A stretch of DNA of 64,000 nt from Bacteroidota bacterium (GTDB lineage Bacteria > Bacteroidota > Rhodothermia > Rhodothermales > Rubricoccaceae): assembly GCA_039821555.1 (NCBI GenBank), contig JBCBNX010000005.1:221069-285068 (forward strand), written 5' to 3'. Below are positions 18,816 to 27,801 of the stretch, piece by piece; the stretch's first letter is position 1; every line of letters begins with the position of its first letter. The notes beneath the pieces are model-generated. The model had not been told where the DNA came from. It worked only from the letters and a program-made list of their open reading frames with translations, and ran no database searches. A program made the translations under genes and the position numbers.

Positions 18816-18847
18816 TTTGCAACAGGCTCGCCAATCCTGTACCTTTG
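18816..18847 (+). promoter_or_regulatory. Bacteroidota-type promoter (TTTG-N20-TACCTTTG)
   Basis: TTTG at 18816-18819, a 20-bp spacer and TACCTTTG at 18840-18847 match the -33/-7 consensus known in Bacteroides and Flavobacterium. A start near 18854 would give a ~130-nt leader for the hybrid histidine kinase. The 292-bp space (18692-18983) holds no gene. Confidence 0.6.
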
Positions 18848-18983
18848 CAGCCCAGCAGTTGAGTTACACACCGTCTCGGCTGCTCTAAGGCCTATCACAT
18901 ATCGCGCGACGCCGAGAGGACACCGGAAGACCACGGCACAAGGAAATCACGACGTACGTCGCCGCGCACAGCCGCCCCTCCTC

Positions 18984-21900
18984 ATGGCTACCCCAACGCC
19001 TCTCGGCGCCGCTGCCCTGCGCCAGCTCTTCGACCACGCCCCGGTGAGCATGGGGCTTGTGGAGCTCCGCCCCGACGGCGTCCTCCACCTCATCGGCAAC
19101 GAGGCCACCGACCGCATCAGCGACACGAACGGCCCCGACCTGGCTGGCCGATTCTTCCCCGAGGACGACGACCCCACGGGCGTCGTGGAATTGTTTTCTC
19201 GGCACTATGAGGAGGCCCGAGACACGAACGAGCCCATCCGCTTCAGCTACGAGCAGGCTAGCCCCATCGGCACGCGCTACCTCGTAGCCACGGTGAGCTA
19301 CGTCGGCGAGAGCGAGGCGGGCGTCCCGCGCTTCACCTACGTAATCGACGACCAGACGAGCGAGACGCTCGCTCTGCTCGACATGGAGGCTACGCAGGAG
19401 CGCCTGCGCGCTTTCGTGGAGCACATGCCCAACCCGGTGGCCATGGTGGACCGCGAAATGCGCTACCTTGCCGTGAGCCACCGCTGGATCCGCGACTACC
19501 GCCTCGACGAGCCCGACGTACTTGGGCGCAGCCACTACGAGGTGTTTCCCGAAACCCCTGATGCGTGGAAGGCCGTCCACCAGCGATGCCTCGCGGGGGC
19601 CGTGGAAAGCAACGACGGCGAGGCCTTCGTGCGCGCCGACGGACGGATCGACTGGGTCCGGTGGGAGGTCCGCCCCTGGACCGATGTCGAAGGCGAGATC
19701 GGCGGCCTGGTCATGTACACCGAGGTCATCACCGATGAGGTCGAGCTTGCGCAGGCCCGCCGCGAGAGCGAACAGCGTTTCGAGGCGATCTTCCATTCGA
19801 TGTTCCAGTTCATCGGGCTGATGAAACCTGATGGGACGCTGCTGGAGGCGAACACAACTGCGCTAGCCTTCGCAGACCTGAACCCCGAGGACGTGGTCGG
19901 GAAGCCGTTCTGGGAGTGCCACTGGTGGACCGTCTCTGAGGAGACGCAGTCTTATCTGCGGGACCAGATCGCCCGCGCCGCGCAGGGCGAGTTCGTCCGC
20001 TACAACGCCGAGGTTCTCGGCACCGAAGGCCACACGGCCGTCATCGACTTCTCGATCAAGCCCGTCCTGGACGAGCACGGCGACGTCGTCATGCTCATTT
20101 CAGAGGGCCGCGACGTGACCGAGCAAGTGCAGACGCGCACCGCGCTCGAAACCAGCCAGCGCCGCCTCCGCACCGTCCTCGACAACATCCCGATGGTGCT
20201 CTTCGCCACGGACGCCGAGGGGGTCGTCACGCTCTCCGACGGCAGCGGCCTCACCAAGCTCGGCATGACGCCTGGTGAGATCGAGGGGCAGAACGTGTTC
20301 GATCTCTACGCCGCGAGCGAGACCGTTGCCGATGGCCTTCACCGAGTGCTAGCGGGCGCTCCCACGCAGTACACCTCCGAGATCGGCCCGCTCGTCTACG
20401 AGACCTACGGGGTGCCCACCTTCGACGACGAGGGCGCCGTGAACGGCATGCTCGGCGTGGGCCTCGACATCACCGACCGCGCCGCGGCGGAGCGCAACCT
20501 CCAGGAGCGCGCCGACCGCTCAATGTTGCTCTACGACATCGCCGCCCGCGACGGCCTGCCCTACGACGACCACATCCGCTACGCGCTCGCCGAGACCACC
20601 CGCATGCTCGGCCTCGACTATAGCCTCGTCAGCCGGGTCGAAGGGGTACCAGGTGACCCCGACGCGCTCTACACCGTAGACATGAGCTTCGCCCGCCAGG
20701 GCGGTGCCCACCCGCCAGGCACTCAATTTTCGCTCCAGGACACCTACGGCCGTTTCGTCTGGGACAACGACGACACCGTTGCCACCATCACGCACATGGG
20801 TGAGTCGGAGCACCGGGAGGCGGCGTGTTATGCCAAGTTCGGCCTTGAAGCTTTCATCGGCATCACGGTCTCGGTCGGGAACCGGCCCTACGGGACCCTC
20901 AGCTTCTCCTCGACCACGCCGCGCCCCGGCGGTTTCTCCGAGGCCGACCGGGACCTCGTGCAGATGCTGGCGCAGTGGATTGGGGTGCTCGTGGAGCAGC
21001 GCGAGGCCGAGCGCATCCTGCTCGACGCCCGCGACCGCGCCCAGGCGGCCAACCGCGCCAAGAGCGCCTTCCTGGCAGCCATGAGCCACGAGATCCGCAC
21101 GCCGATGAACAGCGTGATCGGCTTCGCCGAGTTGCTGGGCATGACGGAGCTCACGCCGCAGCAGCACGGCTATGTGGACCGCATCATGCGCTCCGGCGAG
21201 CACCTGCTCGGGCTCATCGAGGACCTACTCGACTTCTCGAAGATCGAAGCGGGCGAGATGCAGCTGGCCCAGGAGCCCTTCGCGCTCGAACCCGTCGTCC
21301 GCGGCGTGCTCGAAGCCCTCGCGCCGCAGGCCGCGGGCAAGCAGCTCGACCTCGCCTACGACCTGGACGACACCGTCCCCTCGCGCCTCGTTGGCGACGA
21401 GCGGCGCTTCCAGCAGGTGCTCATCAACCTCGTCGGCAACGCGATCAAGTTCACCGAGGAAGGCCGCGTCGAGGTAGAAGTCACCACGGAGGACGACGGC
21501 CCCGACACCCGCCTGCTGATCCACGTCCGCGACACCGGCATCGGCATGGACGCCGACGTGCAGGCGCGCATCTTCAAAGCCTTCACCCAGGCGGACCTCT
21601 CAACGACGCGCCGCTTTGGCGGGACGGGGCTTGGGCTGGCCATCTCGGGCCGCCTCGCCACGCTCATGCACGGCACCATCCAGGTAGCGAGCACGCCTGA
21701 CGTCGGCTCCACGTTCACGCTCAATATCCCGCTGCGCCCTGCCTACACGACCCGCCGTGTGGTGGTTGGCGCGTCCCAGACGCCGCTCGCGGGCCACACG
21801 GTGCTGCTCGTGGACGACGAGGACGAGAGCCGCGCTATCCTCGCCGAGCACCTCGAACAGTGGGGCATGAAGGTCTTTGCGGTCACCAACTCCGACGAGG

Positions 21901-22607
21901 CGCTGCGCCTGCTCCTGGACGGCTACGCCTTCGACATCGGCGTCCTGGACATGATGCTGCCAGGGACGACGGGCCTCGACCTCGCACGCGTGATCCGCAC
22001 GACGCCGACCGGCGGGGCGCTCCCCCTCGTGGTGGTGAGCTCAGCGCTGGAGCGCGTCCACGCGCCGGGCCTGGTGGACGCGGTGCTGCTCAAGCCACTC
22101 GACTGGCGCGTGCTCTACGAGCGCCTCGTGCAGGCCCTCGAACGCCAGCGCATGCGCACCAATGCCCCGTCTTTCCAAGCCGTCACGAACGCGCCAGCTC
22201 CGGACGCCAGCCCGCCTCGCCTACGCGTCCTGGTGGCGGAGGACCAGCCCGACAACCAGTTCGTAGTCCTCAACATGCTACAGATGCTCGGCGTGGACGT
22301 GGTCGTCGCCAACGATGGCATCGAGGCCGTGGAGCAGGTCGAGCAGCACGTGTTCGATGTCGTGCTCATGGACGTCCAGATGCCGCGGCTGGACGGCGTC
22401 GAGGCGACGCGTCGCATCCGCACGCAGATTGCGCCCGACCACCAGCCCCGCATCATTGCGCTCACGGCGCACGCCCTCGCCGAGGAGCGTCGCCGCTGCA
22501 TGGACGCAGGGATGGACGGCTTCATCACGAAGCCTTTCTCCTTCGAGCAGCTTGCCGCAGAGTTGCGGCTCGGCGCACTCGGTGGCACTACGGTGGGCCG
22601 CGCCTGA
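18984..22607 (+). CDS. Hybrid sensor histidine kinase (PAS x3-4, GAF, HisKA, HATPase, REC x2)
   Basis: A 1207-residue soluble sensor with no clear membrane segment. The order is: PAS-like domains (about residues 8-110, 125-245, 255-375, 385-500), a GAF-like domain (about 505-675), HisKA with the phospho-His in MSHEIRTPMN (His702), an HATPase with the N box LVGNAIKF and GTGLGLAIS, then two receivers. Receiver 1 has its Asp at 989 (VLDMMLPG) and a Lys in LLKPLD. Receiver 2 has Asp1130 (LMDVQMPRLDG) and Lys in ITKPFS. Both receivers look active, so an internal phosphorelay is plausible. No Hpt domain or cognate regulator lies next to it. Confidence 0.93.
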   Translation: MATPTPLGAAALRQLFDHAPVSMGLVELRPDGVLHLIGNEATDRISDTNGPDLAGRFFPEDDDPTGVVELFSRHYEEARDTNEPIRFSYEQASPIGTRYLVATVSYVGESEAGVPRFTYVIDDQTSETLALLDMEATQERLRAFVEHMPNPVAMVDREMRYLAVSHRWIRDYRLDEPDVLGRSHYEVFPETPDAWKAVHQRCLAGAVESNDGEAFVRADGRIDWVRWEVRPWTDVEGEIGGLVMYTEVITDEVELAQARRESEQRFEAIFHSMFQFIGLMKPDGTLLEANTTALAFADLNPEDVVGKPFWECHWWTVSEETQSYLRDQIARAAQGEFVRYNAEVLGTEGHTAVIDFSIKPVLDEHGDVVMLISEGRDVTEQVQTRTALETSQRRLRTVLDNIPMVLFATDAEGVVTLSDGSGLTKLGMTPGEIEGQNVFDLYAASETVADGLHRVLAGAPTQYTSEIGPLVYETYGVPTFDDEGAVNGMLGVGLDITDRAAAERNLQERADRSMLLYDIAARDGLPYDDHIRYALAETTRMLGLDYSLVSRVEGVPGDPDALYTVDMSFARQGGAHPPGTQFSLQDTYGRFVWDNDDTVATITHMGESEHREAACYAKFGLEAFIGITVSVGNRPYGTLSFSSTTPRPGGFSEADRDLVQMLAQWIGVLVEQREAERILLDARDRAQAANRAKSAFLAAMSHEIRTPMNSVIGFAELLGMTELTPQQHGYVDRIMRSGEHLLGLIEDLLDFSKIEAGEMQLAQEPFALEPVVRGVLEALAPQAAGKQLDLAYDLDDTVPSRLVGDERRFQQVLINLVGNAIKFTEEGRVEVEVTTEDDGPDTRLLIHVRDTGIGMDADVQARIFKAFTQADLSTTRRFGGTGLGLAISGRLATLMHGTIQVASTPDVGSTFTLNIPLRPAYTTRRVVVGASQTPLAGHTVLLVDDEDESRAILAEHLEQWGMKVFAVTNSDEALRLLLDGYAFDIGVLDMMLPGTTGLDLARVIRTTPTGGALPLVVVSSALERVHAPGLVDAVLLKPLDWRVLYERLVQALERQRMRTNAPSFQAVTNAPAPDASPPRLRVLVAEDQPDNQFVVLNMLQMLGVDVVVANDGIEAVEQVEQHVFDVVLMDVQMPRLDGVEATRRIRTQIAPDHQPRIIALTAHALAEERRRCMDAGMDGFITKPFSFEQLAAELRLGALGGTTVGRA

Positions 22608-22615
22608 CCTGGGTG

Positions 22616-22651
22616 AGCCGTGTGAACGCAGCTGTTCTCGTTCACACGGCT
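22616..22651. terminator. Perfect 13-bp hairpin between convergent genes
   Basis: AGCCGTGTGAACG (22616-22628) pairs perfectly with CGTTCACACGGCT (22639-22651). It lies between the kinase stop and the coaE end, overlapping the last codons of coaE. No T-run flanks it, so its terminator role is inference from position. It is built from the same GTGTGAACG core as the repeats at 421 and 39800. Confidence 0.6.
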
Positions 22652-23277
22652 GCATCCTCACGCCCCTCCTCAGTGGTGGCTGCGTCGAGGAGGCGGGCGT
22701 AGAGCGCGTCCACCTGGGCGTGGAGAGCATCGAGCGTGCCGCCGTTGTGGAGCACGTAGTCAGCGCGCGCCCGCAGGGTCTCAGGAGCAAGCTGGTGCTG
22801 CATCCGCGCCTCGACCTGCGCCCGCGTCACGCCGTCGCGCGCGAGCACTCGCGCTATCCGGGTTTCCGCCGGGGCGTCCACGACCGCAACAGCATCGAGG
22901 TGCTGTCCGGCATCGGTTTCGAAGAGGAGCGCCGCCTCGTAGACGTACAGCCGCACGCCGTCCGCTTCGGCCTCGGCCCGGGCGTCGAGAAAGGCCGCGC
23001 GAACGCGCGGGTGCACCAGCGCGTTGAGTTGGGCCAGCCGGGTGTCGTCGCCGAAGACCTGCTGGGCAAGCCAGGCCCGGTTGAGGCGACCGTCTGCGTC
23101 GTAGGTCTGCGGCCCAAACGCCGCGATGAGGTCGGCCCGCAGCGCAGCGTCCTCTTGCATGAGCCGCTTGGCGAGGCCGTCGGCCAAAAGCGTGCGCACG
23201 CCCGGCTTCGCTGCCAGCCGCGCCACTGCCGCCGACTTGCCGCTGCCAATGCCGCCAGTGATGCCGAGAGAGATCAT
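22642..23277 (-). CDS. coaE: Dephospho-CoA kinase
   Basis: The 211-residue P-loop kinase phosphorylates the 3'-OH of dephospho-CoA, the last step of CoA synthesis. The Walker A motif GITGGIGSGKS sits at the very N-terminus. Other family blocks are LLADGLAKRL, LNALVHPRVRAAF and YVYEAALLFETDAGQHLDAV, with the adenylate-binding lid (ARDGVTRAQVEARMQHQLAP) and ADYVLHNGGTLDALHAQV. Divergent from queC. Confidence 0.95.
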   Translation of the reverse strand: MISLGITGGIGSGKSAAVARLAAKPGVRTLLADGLAKRLMQEDAALRADLIAAFGPQTYDADGRLNRAWLAQQVFGDDTRLAQLNALVHPRVRAAFLDARAEAEADGVRLYVYEAALLFETDAGQHLDAVAVVDAPAETRIARVLARDGVTRAQVEARMQHQLAPETLRARADYVLHNGGTLDALHAQVDALYARLLDAATTEEGREDAAV

Positions 23278-23505
23278 GGGGAGCGAGGAGGCAAAGAAGA
23301 GGAGGCAAAGAAAGGGATGCTGCGGGACCGAAGGGGGGTGCGCCCAACATACCGGAGCCGCTGGGCGCTCGCTTGCCGAGGTCCCGATGAGGGCACTCTT
23401 CGACGAACGCTCGCGCTTTCACCCGACTCTCGCCACAACCAAGCGGCGACGTGCGTGTACCACCTCGCTCGCTGTCTTTTTCTGATTTCGCCACGCCGCG
23501 CTCTC

Positions 23506-24243
23506 ATGGAAGCGCCTCCTTCAAGCACGCCTCGCCCCCGTCAACCGCGCCGCGCGCTCGTCCTCTTTTCGGGCGGCCAGGACTCGACGACCTGCCTCTT
23601 CTGGGCCCTTCACCCCGATTTTGGCGGCTTCGACGAGGTTCATGCGGTCGCGTTTCGCTACGGCCAGAAGCACGCCGTCGAGCTCGAACAAGCCCAGGCA
23701 ATCGCCGACACGGCGGGCGTGCCGCTGACGGTGCTCGACATCACGGGGCTCCTCTCCGGCAGCGCCCTCACCGAGCACGAGAAGGACGTCAGCGCGGCCC
23801 ACGACCTCGCGCCCGACCTTCCGGCCTCGTTCGTGCCGGGGCGCAACGCCGTGTTCCTCACGGTGGCGGCGTCGTTTGCCTACACGCGCGGCATCACCGA
23901 CCTCGTCGGCGGCATGTGCCAGACCGATTACTCAGGGTATCCGGACTGCCGCCGCGTCTTCGTGGACAGCCTCCAGACAACGATGACACTCGCGCTCGAC
24001 CGGGACCTGCGCGTCCACACGCCGCTAATGTACCTCACCAAAGCGGAGACGTGGAAGCTCGCTCGCGACCTCGGCCTCGTCGACGGCGTCGATGTGCTAG
24101 AGGCGGTCCGGACGATGAGCCACACCGACTACAACGGCGACCGCTCGACGCTGCACGAGTGGGGCTACGGGCGCCTCGACAACCCCGCGTCGGAACTGCG
24201 GGCCACAGGCTATGCCGAGGCGAAAGCCAACGGATGGGTATGA
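23506..24243 (+). CDS. queC: 7-cyano-7-deazaguanine synthase QueC, lacking the zinc cysteines
   Basis: The 245-residue enzyme converts CDG to preQ0 with ATP and ammonia in queuosine synthesis. The PP-loop LFSGGQDSTT is near residue 23, and AFRYGQKHAVEL, FVPGRNAVFLTVAASFAYT and GGMCQTDYSGYPDCRRVFVD match the family. The usual C-terminal zinc site (Cys...CxxCxxC) is absent. That region reads TMSHTDYNGDRSTLHEWGYG and has no cysteine. Start at 23506; the open frame upstream is a shadow of coaE. The stop overlaps the queE start by four bases, so translation is coupled. Confidence 0.9.
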   Translation: MEAPPSSTPRPRQPRRALVLFSGGQDSTTCLFWALHPDFGGFDEVHAVAFRYGQKHAVELEQAQAIADTAGVPLTVLDITGLLSGSALTEHEKDVSAAHDLAPDLPASFVPGRNAVFLTVAASFAYTRGITDLVGGMCQTDYSGYPDCRRVFVDSLQTTMTLALDRDLRVHTPLMYLTKAETWKLARDLGLVDGVDVLEAVRTMSHTDYNGDRSTLHEWGYGRLDNPASELRATGYAEAKANGWV

Positions 24244-25049
24244 GCACAGCGACCCAGCCCCTCGCACCCGAGCATGGCTTCACGAACGAGCAAGGCTTGG
24301 CGCAGCGCCGAACCGACTCGCCCCGCCTGGGCGGCGTCAAGCGCTATGCGACGAAGGCCGTCTGGCGCACCCTCCAGGGCGAGGGCGTGTGGGCCGGGCG
24401 CGCGGCCGTGTTTGTGCGGTTGGCCGGCTGCAACATGTGGTCGGGCGAGAAGGCCGACCGCGACCGCGACGCAGCGCGCACGGGCGCGGCGTGCCCGCTC
24501 TGGTGTGATACCGACTTCCGCAAGCGCGGCAGCGTGAAGCTCTCCGCCGACGACCTCGTGGCGGAGGTCTGCCAGGCGGCGGACGCGAACGCCGAGGACC
24601 CCGTGCGCTTCGTGGTGTTGACCGGCGGTGAGCCGCTCCTGCAGGCAGACGCGGCGCTGGTGCAGGCGCTGCACAACGCCAGCTTTGAGGTGGCGACGGA
24701 GACGAACGGGACCGTCCCACTGGCCCGGGCCTTCTCGACGCCGGAGGGCGATCTCGTACCGCCGGACTGGATCGTATGCAGCCCGAAGCTACCCGCAGAC
24801 CAACTCGCGCTGGAGTGGATGGACGAGCTGAAGCTGGTGGTGCCGGACTACCACCCCGATGCCTACGCGGCGTTCGCCGAACGGCTGCGCCCGCACACCG
24901 TCGCGGGCCGCCCGCGGCGCTACGGCTGGCTCCAGCCCGAGGACGGCCCGCGCCGCGCCGAAGCAACGCGCCTCGCCGTTGCCCTGGCTCAGGAGCGCCC
25001 GTTCTGGCGCGTCTCGGTCCAGACCCACAAGCTGCTCGGCGTCGACTGA
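24240..25049 (+). CDS. queE: 7-carboxy-7-deazaguanine synthase QueE (radical SAM)
   Basis: The 269-residue radical SAM enzyme makes CDG from CPH4, the step before QueC. Cluster cysteines are seen in AGCNMWSGEK and ACPLWCDTDF. Spacing is C-X20-C-X3-C, which differs from the CX3CX2C and CX14CX2C types I know. SAM-binding GGEPLLQ, ETNGTV and CSPKL follow. ATG at 24240 overlaps the queC stop (ATGA); an in-frame ATG at 24234 is an alternative. QueD and QueF are not in this window. Confidence 0.88.
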   Translation: MSTATQPLAPEHGFTNEQGLAQRRTDSPRLGGVKRYATKAVWRTLQGEGVWAGRAAVFVRLAGCNMWSGEKADRDRDAARTGAACPLWCDTDFRKRGSVKLSADDLVAEVCQAADANAEDPVRFVVLTGGEPLLQADAALVQALHNASFEVATETNGTVPLARAFSTPEGDLVPPDWIVCSPKLPADQLALEWMDELKLVVPDYHPDAYAAFAERLRPHTVAGRPRRYGWLQPEDGPRRAEATRLAVALAQERPFWRVSVQTHKLLGVD

Positions 25050-25051
25050 GG

Positions 25052-25398
25052 GTCACGGACGAACCCAATCTCGACCGGGACGACGTAGGCTACACGCCGG
25101 CACCGCCGCGTACCTCGGAGGCTGCCAGCACGGCCGATGTGGTGCTGGTCCCGCGTGACGGCTATGCGCCGGGTGCCCGGTCGCTGGAGGAGCGCTACGT
25201 GAACGGCTCGCTCCCGTCGGCCTCGCTCCCGTCGGCCTACGACGACGAGGACACATTCGACCCGTATCCCCAGGCTGAGATGGCCAGATGACGCCCTTGC
25301 CACGCCAGCGGCTCATGACGACGGTACCGACAGCGCCCGTGCCACTACCGAGGATGCCGCGTTCGAGGATGGCCATGGGAGGTTGGGGCTGGGTTGAA
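25052..25398 (+). pseudogene. Short acidic open frames with a probable frameshift
   Basis: After queE a coding-like stretch reads VTDEPNLDRDDVGYTPAPPR... to DTFDPYPQAE. It then continues in another frame from about 25287 as DDALATPAAHDDGTDSARAT up to a stop at 25396-25398. No proper start codon is seen near 25052. It may be the remnant of a small acidic protein or a gene hit by an indel. I recognise no family. Weak call. Confidence 0.3.
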
Positions 25399-25587
25399 GG
25401 GACTGCACCTAACCTCGCAGCGTGCGCCCCGCGCGTCCAGGTCGAACCCGCGACCTTCTACTCAGCGCGCTGTCACTGCTCCACCGTTGATAGTTGCGAC
25501 ACGCTAGATATTGTTACTCCCATATCTGTTAGTAACACAGATTGGAGTATCTTGGCCCTGCCGGAAATCCTCGCCTCCTGATCGCAC
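25399..25587. promoter_or_regulatory. AT-richer control region with nested inverted repeats before the ATPase gene
   Basis: TGTTACT (25512-25518) pairs with AGTAACA (25531-25537). AGATAT (25506-25511) pairs with ATATCT (25522-25527), interleaved with the first. TATCTTGG at 25548-25555 could be a -7 box 33 bp before the start codon. The layout suggests a repressor site over a promoter. No repressor is identified. Confidence 0.45.
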
Positions 25588-27027
25588 ATGGCTACCCCGA
25601 CTCGTCCTGCCGACCTCTTCGACCGCGAGGCGCTCTGGAGCCGCCTGGAGGAGGCGCACGCCGCTCCTGGCCCGGGGCTGGTGCTGATGATGGGTCGCCG
25701 ACGTGCGGGTAAGAGCTTTCTGCTGACCCGCTTCGCGGAGGCGGTCGGCGGGGCCTACTACCAGGCTACGCGCCGAACTGAGCGCGAGCAGCTCCTGGCC
25801 CTCTCGCGCGTCCTGGCCGAGCGCTTCGACGATGCGGCCCTCCGCCGCGCGGCCCTACCGGACTGGGAGGCGCTGCTGGGCTATGTCGCGGAGCGCGCGG
25901 AAGGAGCGCCGTTCCTGCTCGCCCTGGATGAGTTTCCCTACCTCGCGGACGCGGCCCCGGCGCTGCCGTCGATCCTGCAGGCGTGGTGGGACCACGAGGC
26001 TCCGGGGACGCAGCTCACCGTCGTCCTCTCGGGCAGCCATGTCTCGGCGATGAAGCGCCTCGTGGGGCCAGACCAGCCGCTCTATGGCCGCCGCACCGCG
26101 CGTCTGGACGTCCATCCGTTCGACTACCGCGACGCGGCGCGCTTCGTCCCGACCTGGTCGCCCCGCGACCGCCTCCGCCTCTACGCGGTCTTCGGCGGTC
26201 TGCCAGGCCATCTCGCGCTCGTGGATCCAGACCGCTCGCTGGCAGCGAATGCGGCTCGTCACCTCCTCGACCCGTCGGGCCGTCTCCACGATGAGGCGGC
26301 GCACACGTTCGATGCGTTCTTGGCGGACGCGTCGGTCCATTACTCAGTGGTGGAAGCTATCACGAGCGGGGAGCGACGCTGGAGCCGCATCGCGAGCCGC
26401 GTGGGCAAGCAGACGAGCGCCCTCGCCCGCCCGCTCGACTGGCTCCTGGAGATGGAGGTCGTCGAGCGCGTGGCACCGCTGACGGCCTATCCGAACCCGA
26501 GCCCGAAGCGGATGCTGTACCAGCTTGCGGACCCGTACCTGGTGTTCTGGCACCGCTTCGTGGCGGACATCCGTGGCCGAGGGCTCTCGGCGCTGACGGA
26601 TCCGGAGGTACTGTGGGAGCGCCTCGTGGCCCCGCGCCTGGACGTAGCCCACACGGCGCACGTATTTGAGGAGGCCTGCCGGCAGTTCGTAGCGCGGACG
26701 GCCCGCGAGCCGCACCCGGCGCTATCGTTTCGGCCTGTGCAGGTGGGGCGCTGGTGGAGCTCCGACGCGAGCGAGGAGGTCGACGTCGTTGCGCTCGACG
26801 GCGCGGGCGGCCTGCTCGTGGGCGAGTGCAAGTGGGGCACGGCGGACGCGCGCGACCTCGACCGGCTCATCCGTCGGGGCCGTCTCGTGGCGCAGGAGGC
26901 AGGCGGTGTCAAGACGACAACCCCGGTGCTGTTCACAGCGGGCGGCTTGGCACCCCAGGCGCAAGCCCAAGTCGACGCTGGCGTTGCTGTCCACGTAGCG
27001 CTCGATGCGCTCTACACCGTGACCTAG
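25588..27027 (+). CDS. P-loop ATPase with C-terminal nuclease-like domain (ATPase_2/DUF234 type)
   Basis: The 479-residue protein resembles the archaeal-type ATPases common in accessory regions. Walker A is GRRRAGKS (residues 36-43) and Walker B LLALDEFPYL. A winged-helix-like middle (YSVVEAITSGERRWSRIASR) is followed by a PD-(D/E)XK-like core at the C-terminus (EVDVVALDG...LLVGECKWG) with the Asp, Glu and Lys in place. Activity is unknown; similar proteins are suspected of mobile-element or defence roles. A low-GC control region precedes it, and toxin-antitoxin remnants follow. Confidence 0.8.
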   Translation: MATPTRPADLFDREALWSRLEEAHAAPGPGLVLMMGRRRAGKSFLLTRFAEAVGGAYYQATRRTEREQLLALSRVLAERFDDAALRRAALPDWEALLGYVAERAEGAPFLLALDEFPYLADAAPALPSILQAWWDHEAPGTQLTVVLSGSHVSAMKRLVGPDQPLYGRRTARLDVHPFDYRDAARFVPTWSPRDRLRLYAVFGGLPGHLALVDPDRSLAANAARHLLDPSGRLHDEAAHTFDAFLADASVHYSVVEAITSGERRWSRIASRVGKQTSALARPLDWLLEMEVVERVAPLTAYPNPSPKRMLYQLADPYLVFWHRFVADIRGRGLSALTDPEVLWERLVAPRLDVAHTAHVFEEACRQFVARTAREPHPALSFRPVQVGRWWSSDASEEVDVVALDGAGGLLVGECKWGTADARDLDRLIRRGRLVAQEAGGVKTTTPVLFTAGGLAPQAQAQVDAGVAVHVALDALYTVT

Positions 27028-27171
27028 AGCAGTTCGATATGGCTGGCTCCATCGGCATCCTGCGCGGGGCCGTTCACGGACGGGCGCGTTGGCTCCAGGC
27101 CCCGAAACGTCAGGGCTGGAGTAGAAACACGTGACACCGACCAGGCCTCCGGACCATATCGTTATCACATT

Positions 27172-27201
27172 ATGTCGGTACCTACGTCTATCTACCGACG
27201 T
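27172..27201. promoter_or_regulatory. Inverted repeat over the AbiEi start codon
   Basis: ATGTCGGTA (27172-27180) and TACCGACGT (27193-27201) are inverted copies with one mismatch. Self-repression through inverted repeats is known for AbiEi proteins. That this is such a site is inference. Confidence 0.35.
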
Positions 27202-27801
27202 GTTGTGACGCACGCAGACCGCCTTCTCCGTCTCGCTCGTTCGTGGGGCGTCATTCGCTCGAAAGACCTCGCCCCGCTCGACATTCCGCGCCAGACGCTG
27301 GCACGCCTCCACCGCCGTGGGCTCCTGGAGCGAGTCGGGCGAGGCCTCTACGTGCTCGCTGATGCCAACGTCACGGAACACCACACGCTCGCGGAGGCGT
27401 CTAGGCGGGTCCCACATGGGGTGATCTGTCTGCTGTCGGCGCTTCGCGTCCACGACCTCACCACACAGGACCCGTTCGACGTGTGGATCGCCATCGAGAA
27501 CAAGGCCCGGCGGCTGGACCCGGAGGCGCTCCCGCTCCGCATCGTCTACATGTCGGGCCCCTCGTTTACAGAAGGCATCGAGAAGCTCGACGTGGAGGGT
27601 ATGGTGGTACCGGTATTTGGCGCGGCAAAGACGGTCGCAGACTGCTTCAAATTCCGCCGCCGGGTAGGACTCGACGTGGCCATTGAGGCGCTCAAAGACT
27701 ACCGCCGCAGCGACGGCTTCGACGCGGAGGCGCTCTGGCACTATGCAGCAGTCTGCCGCGTGACGACGGTGATGCGGCCCTATCTAGAGGCGCTTGTATG
27801 A
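27172..27801 (+). CDS. AbiEi-like antitoxin/transcriptional regulator without an AbiEii toxin
   Basis: The 209-residue protein matches type IV antitoxins of the AbiE family. The N-terminal winged helix (LLRLARSWGVIRSKDLAPLD, then LHRRGLLERVGRGLYVL) precedes the AbiEi C-terminal body (FGAAKTVADCFKFRRRVGLD, AIEALKDYRRS). Antitoxins of this type repress their own promoter and neutralise a nucleotidyltransferase toxin. The toxin start expected at the ATGA overlap (27798) only opens MSGTKCALRCL then stops. So this is an orphan regulator or a system that lost its toxin. Confidence 0.82.
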   Translation: MSVPTSIYRRVVTHADRLLRLARSWGVIRSKDLAPLDIPRQTLARLHRRGLLERVGRGLYVLADANVTEHHTLAEASRRVPHGVICLLSALRVHDLTTQDPFDVWIAIENKARRLDPEALPLRIVYMSGPSFTEGIEKLDVEGMVVPVFGAAKTVADCFKFRRRVGLDVAIEALKDYRRSDGFDAEALWHYAAVCRVTTVMRPYLEALV

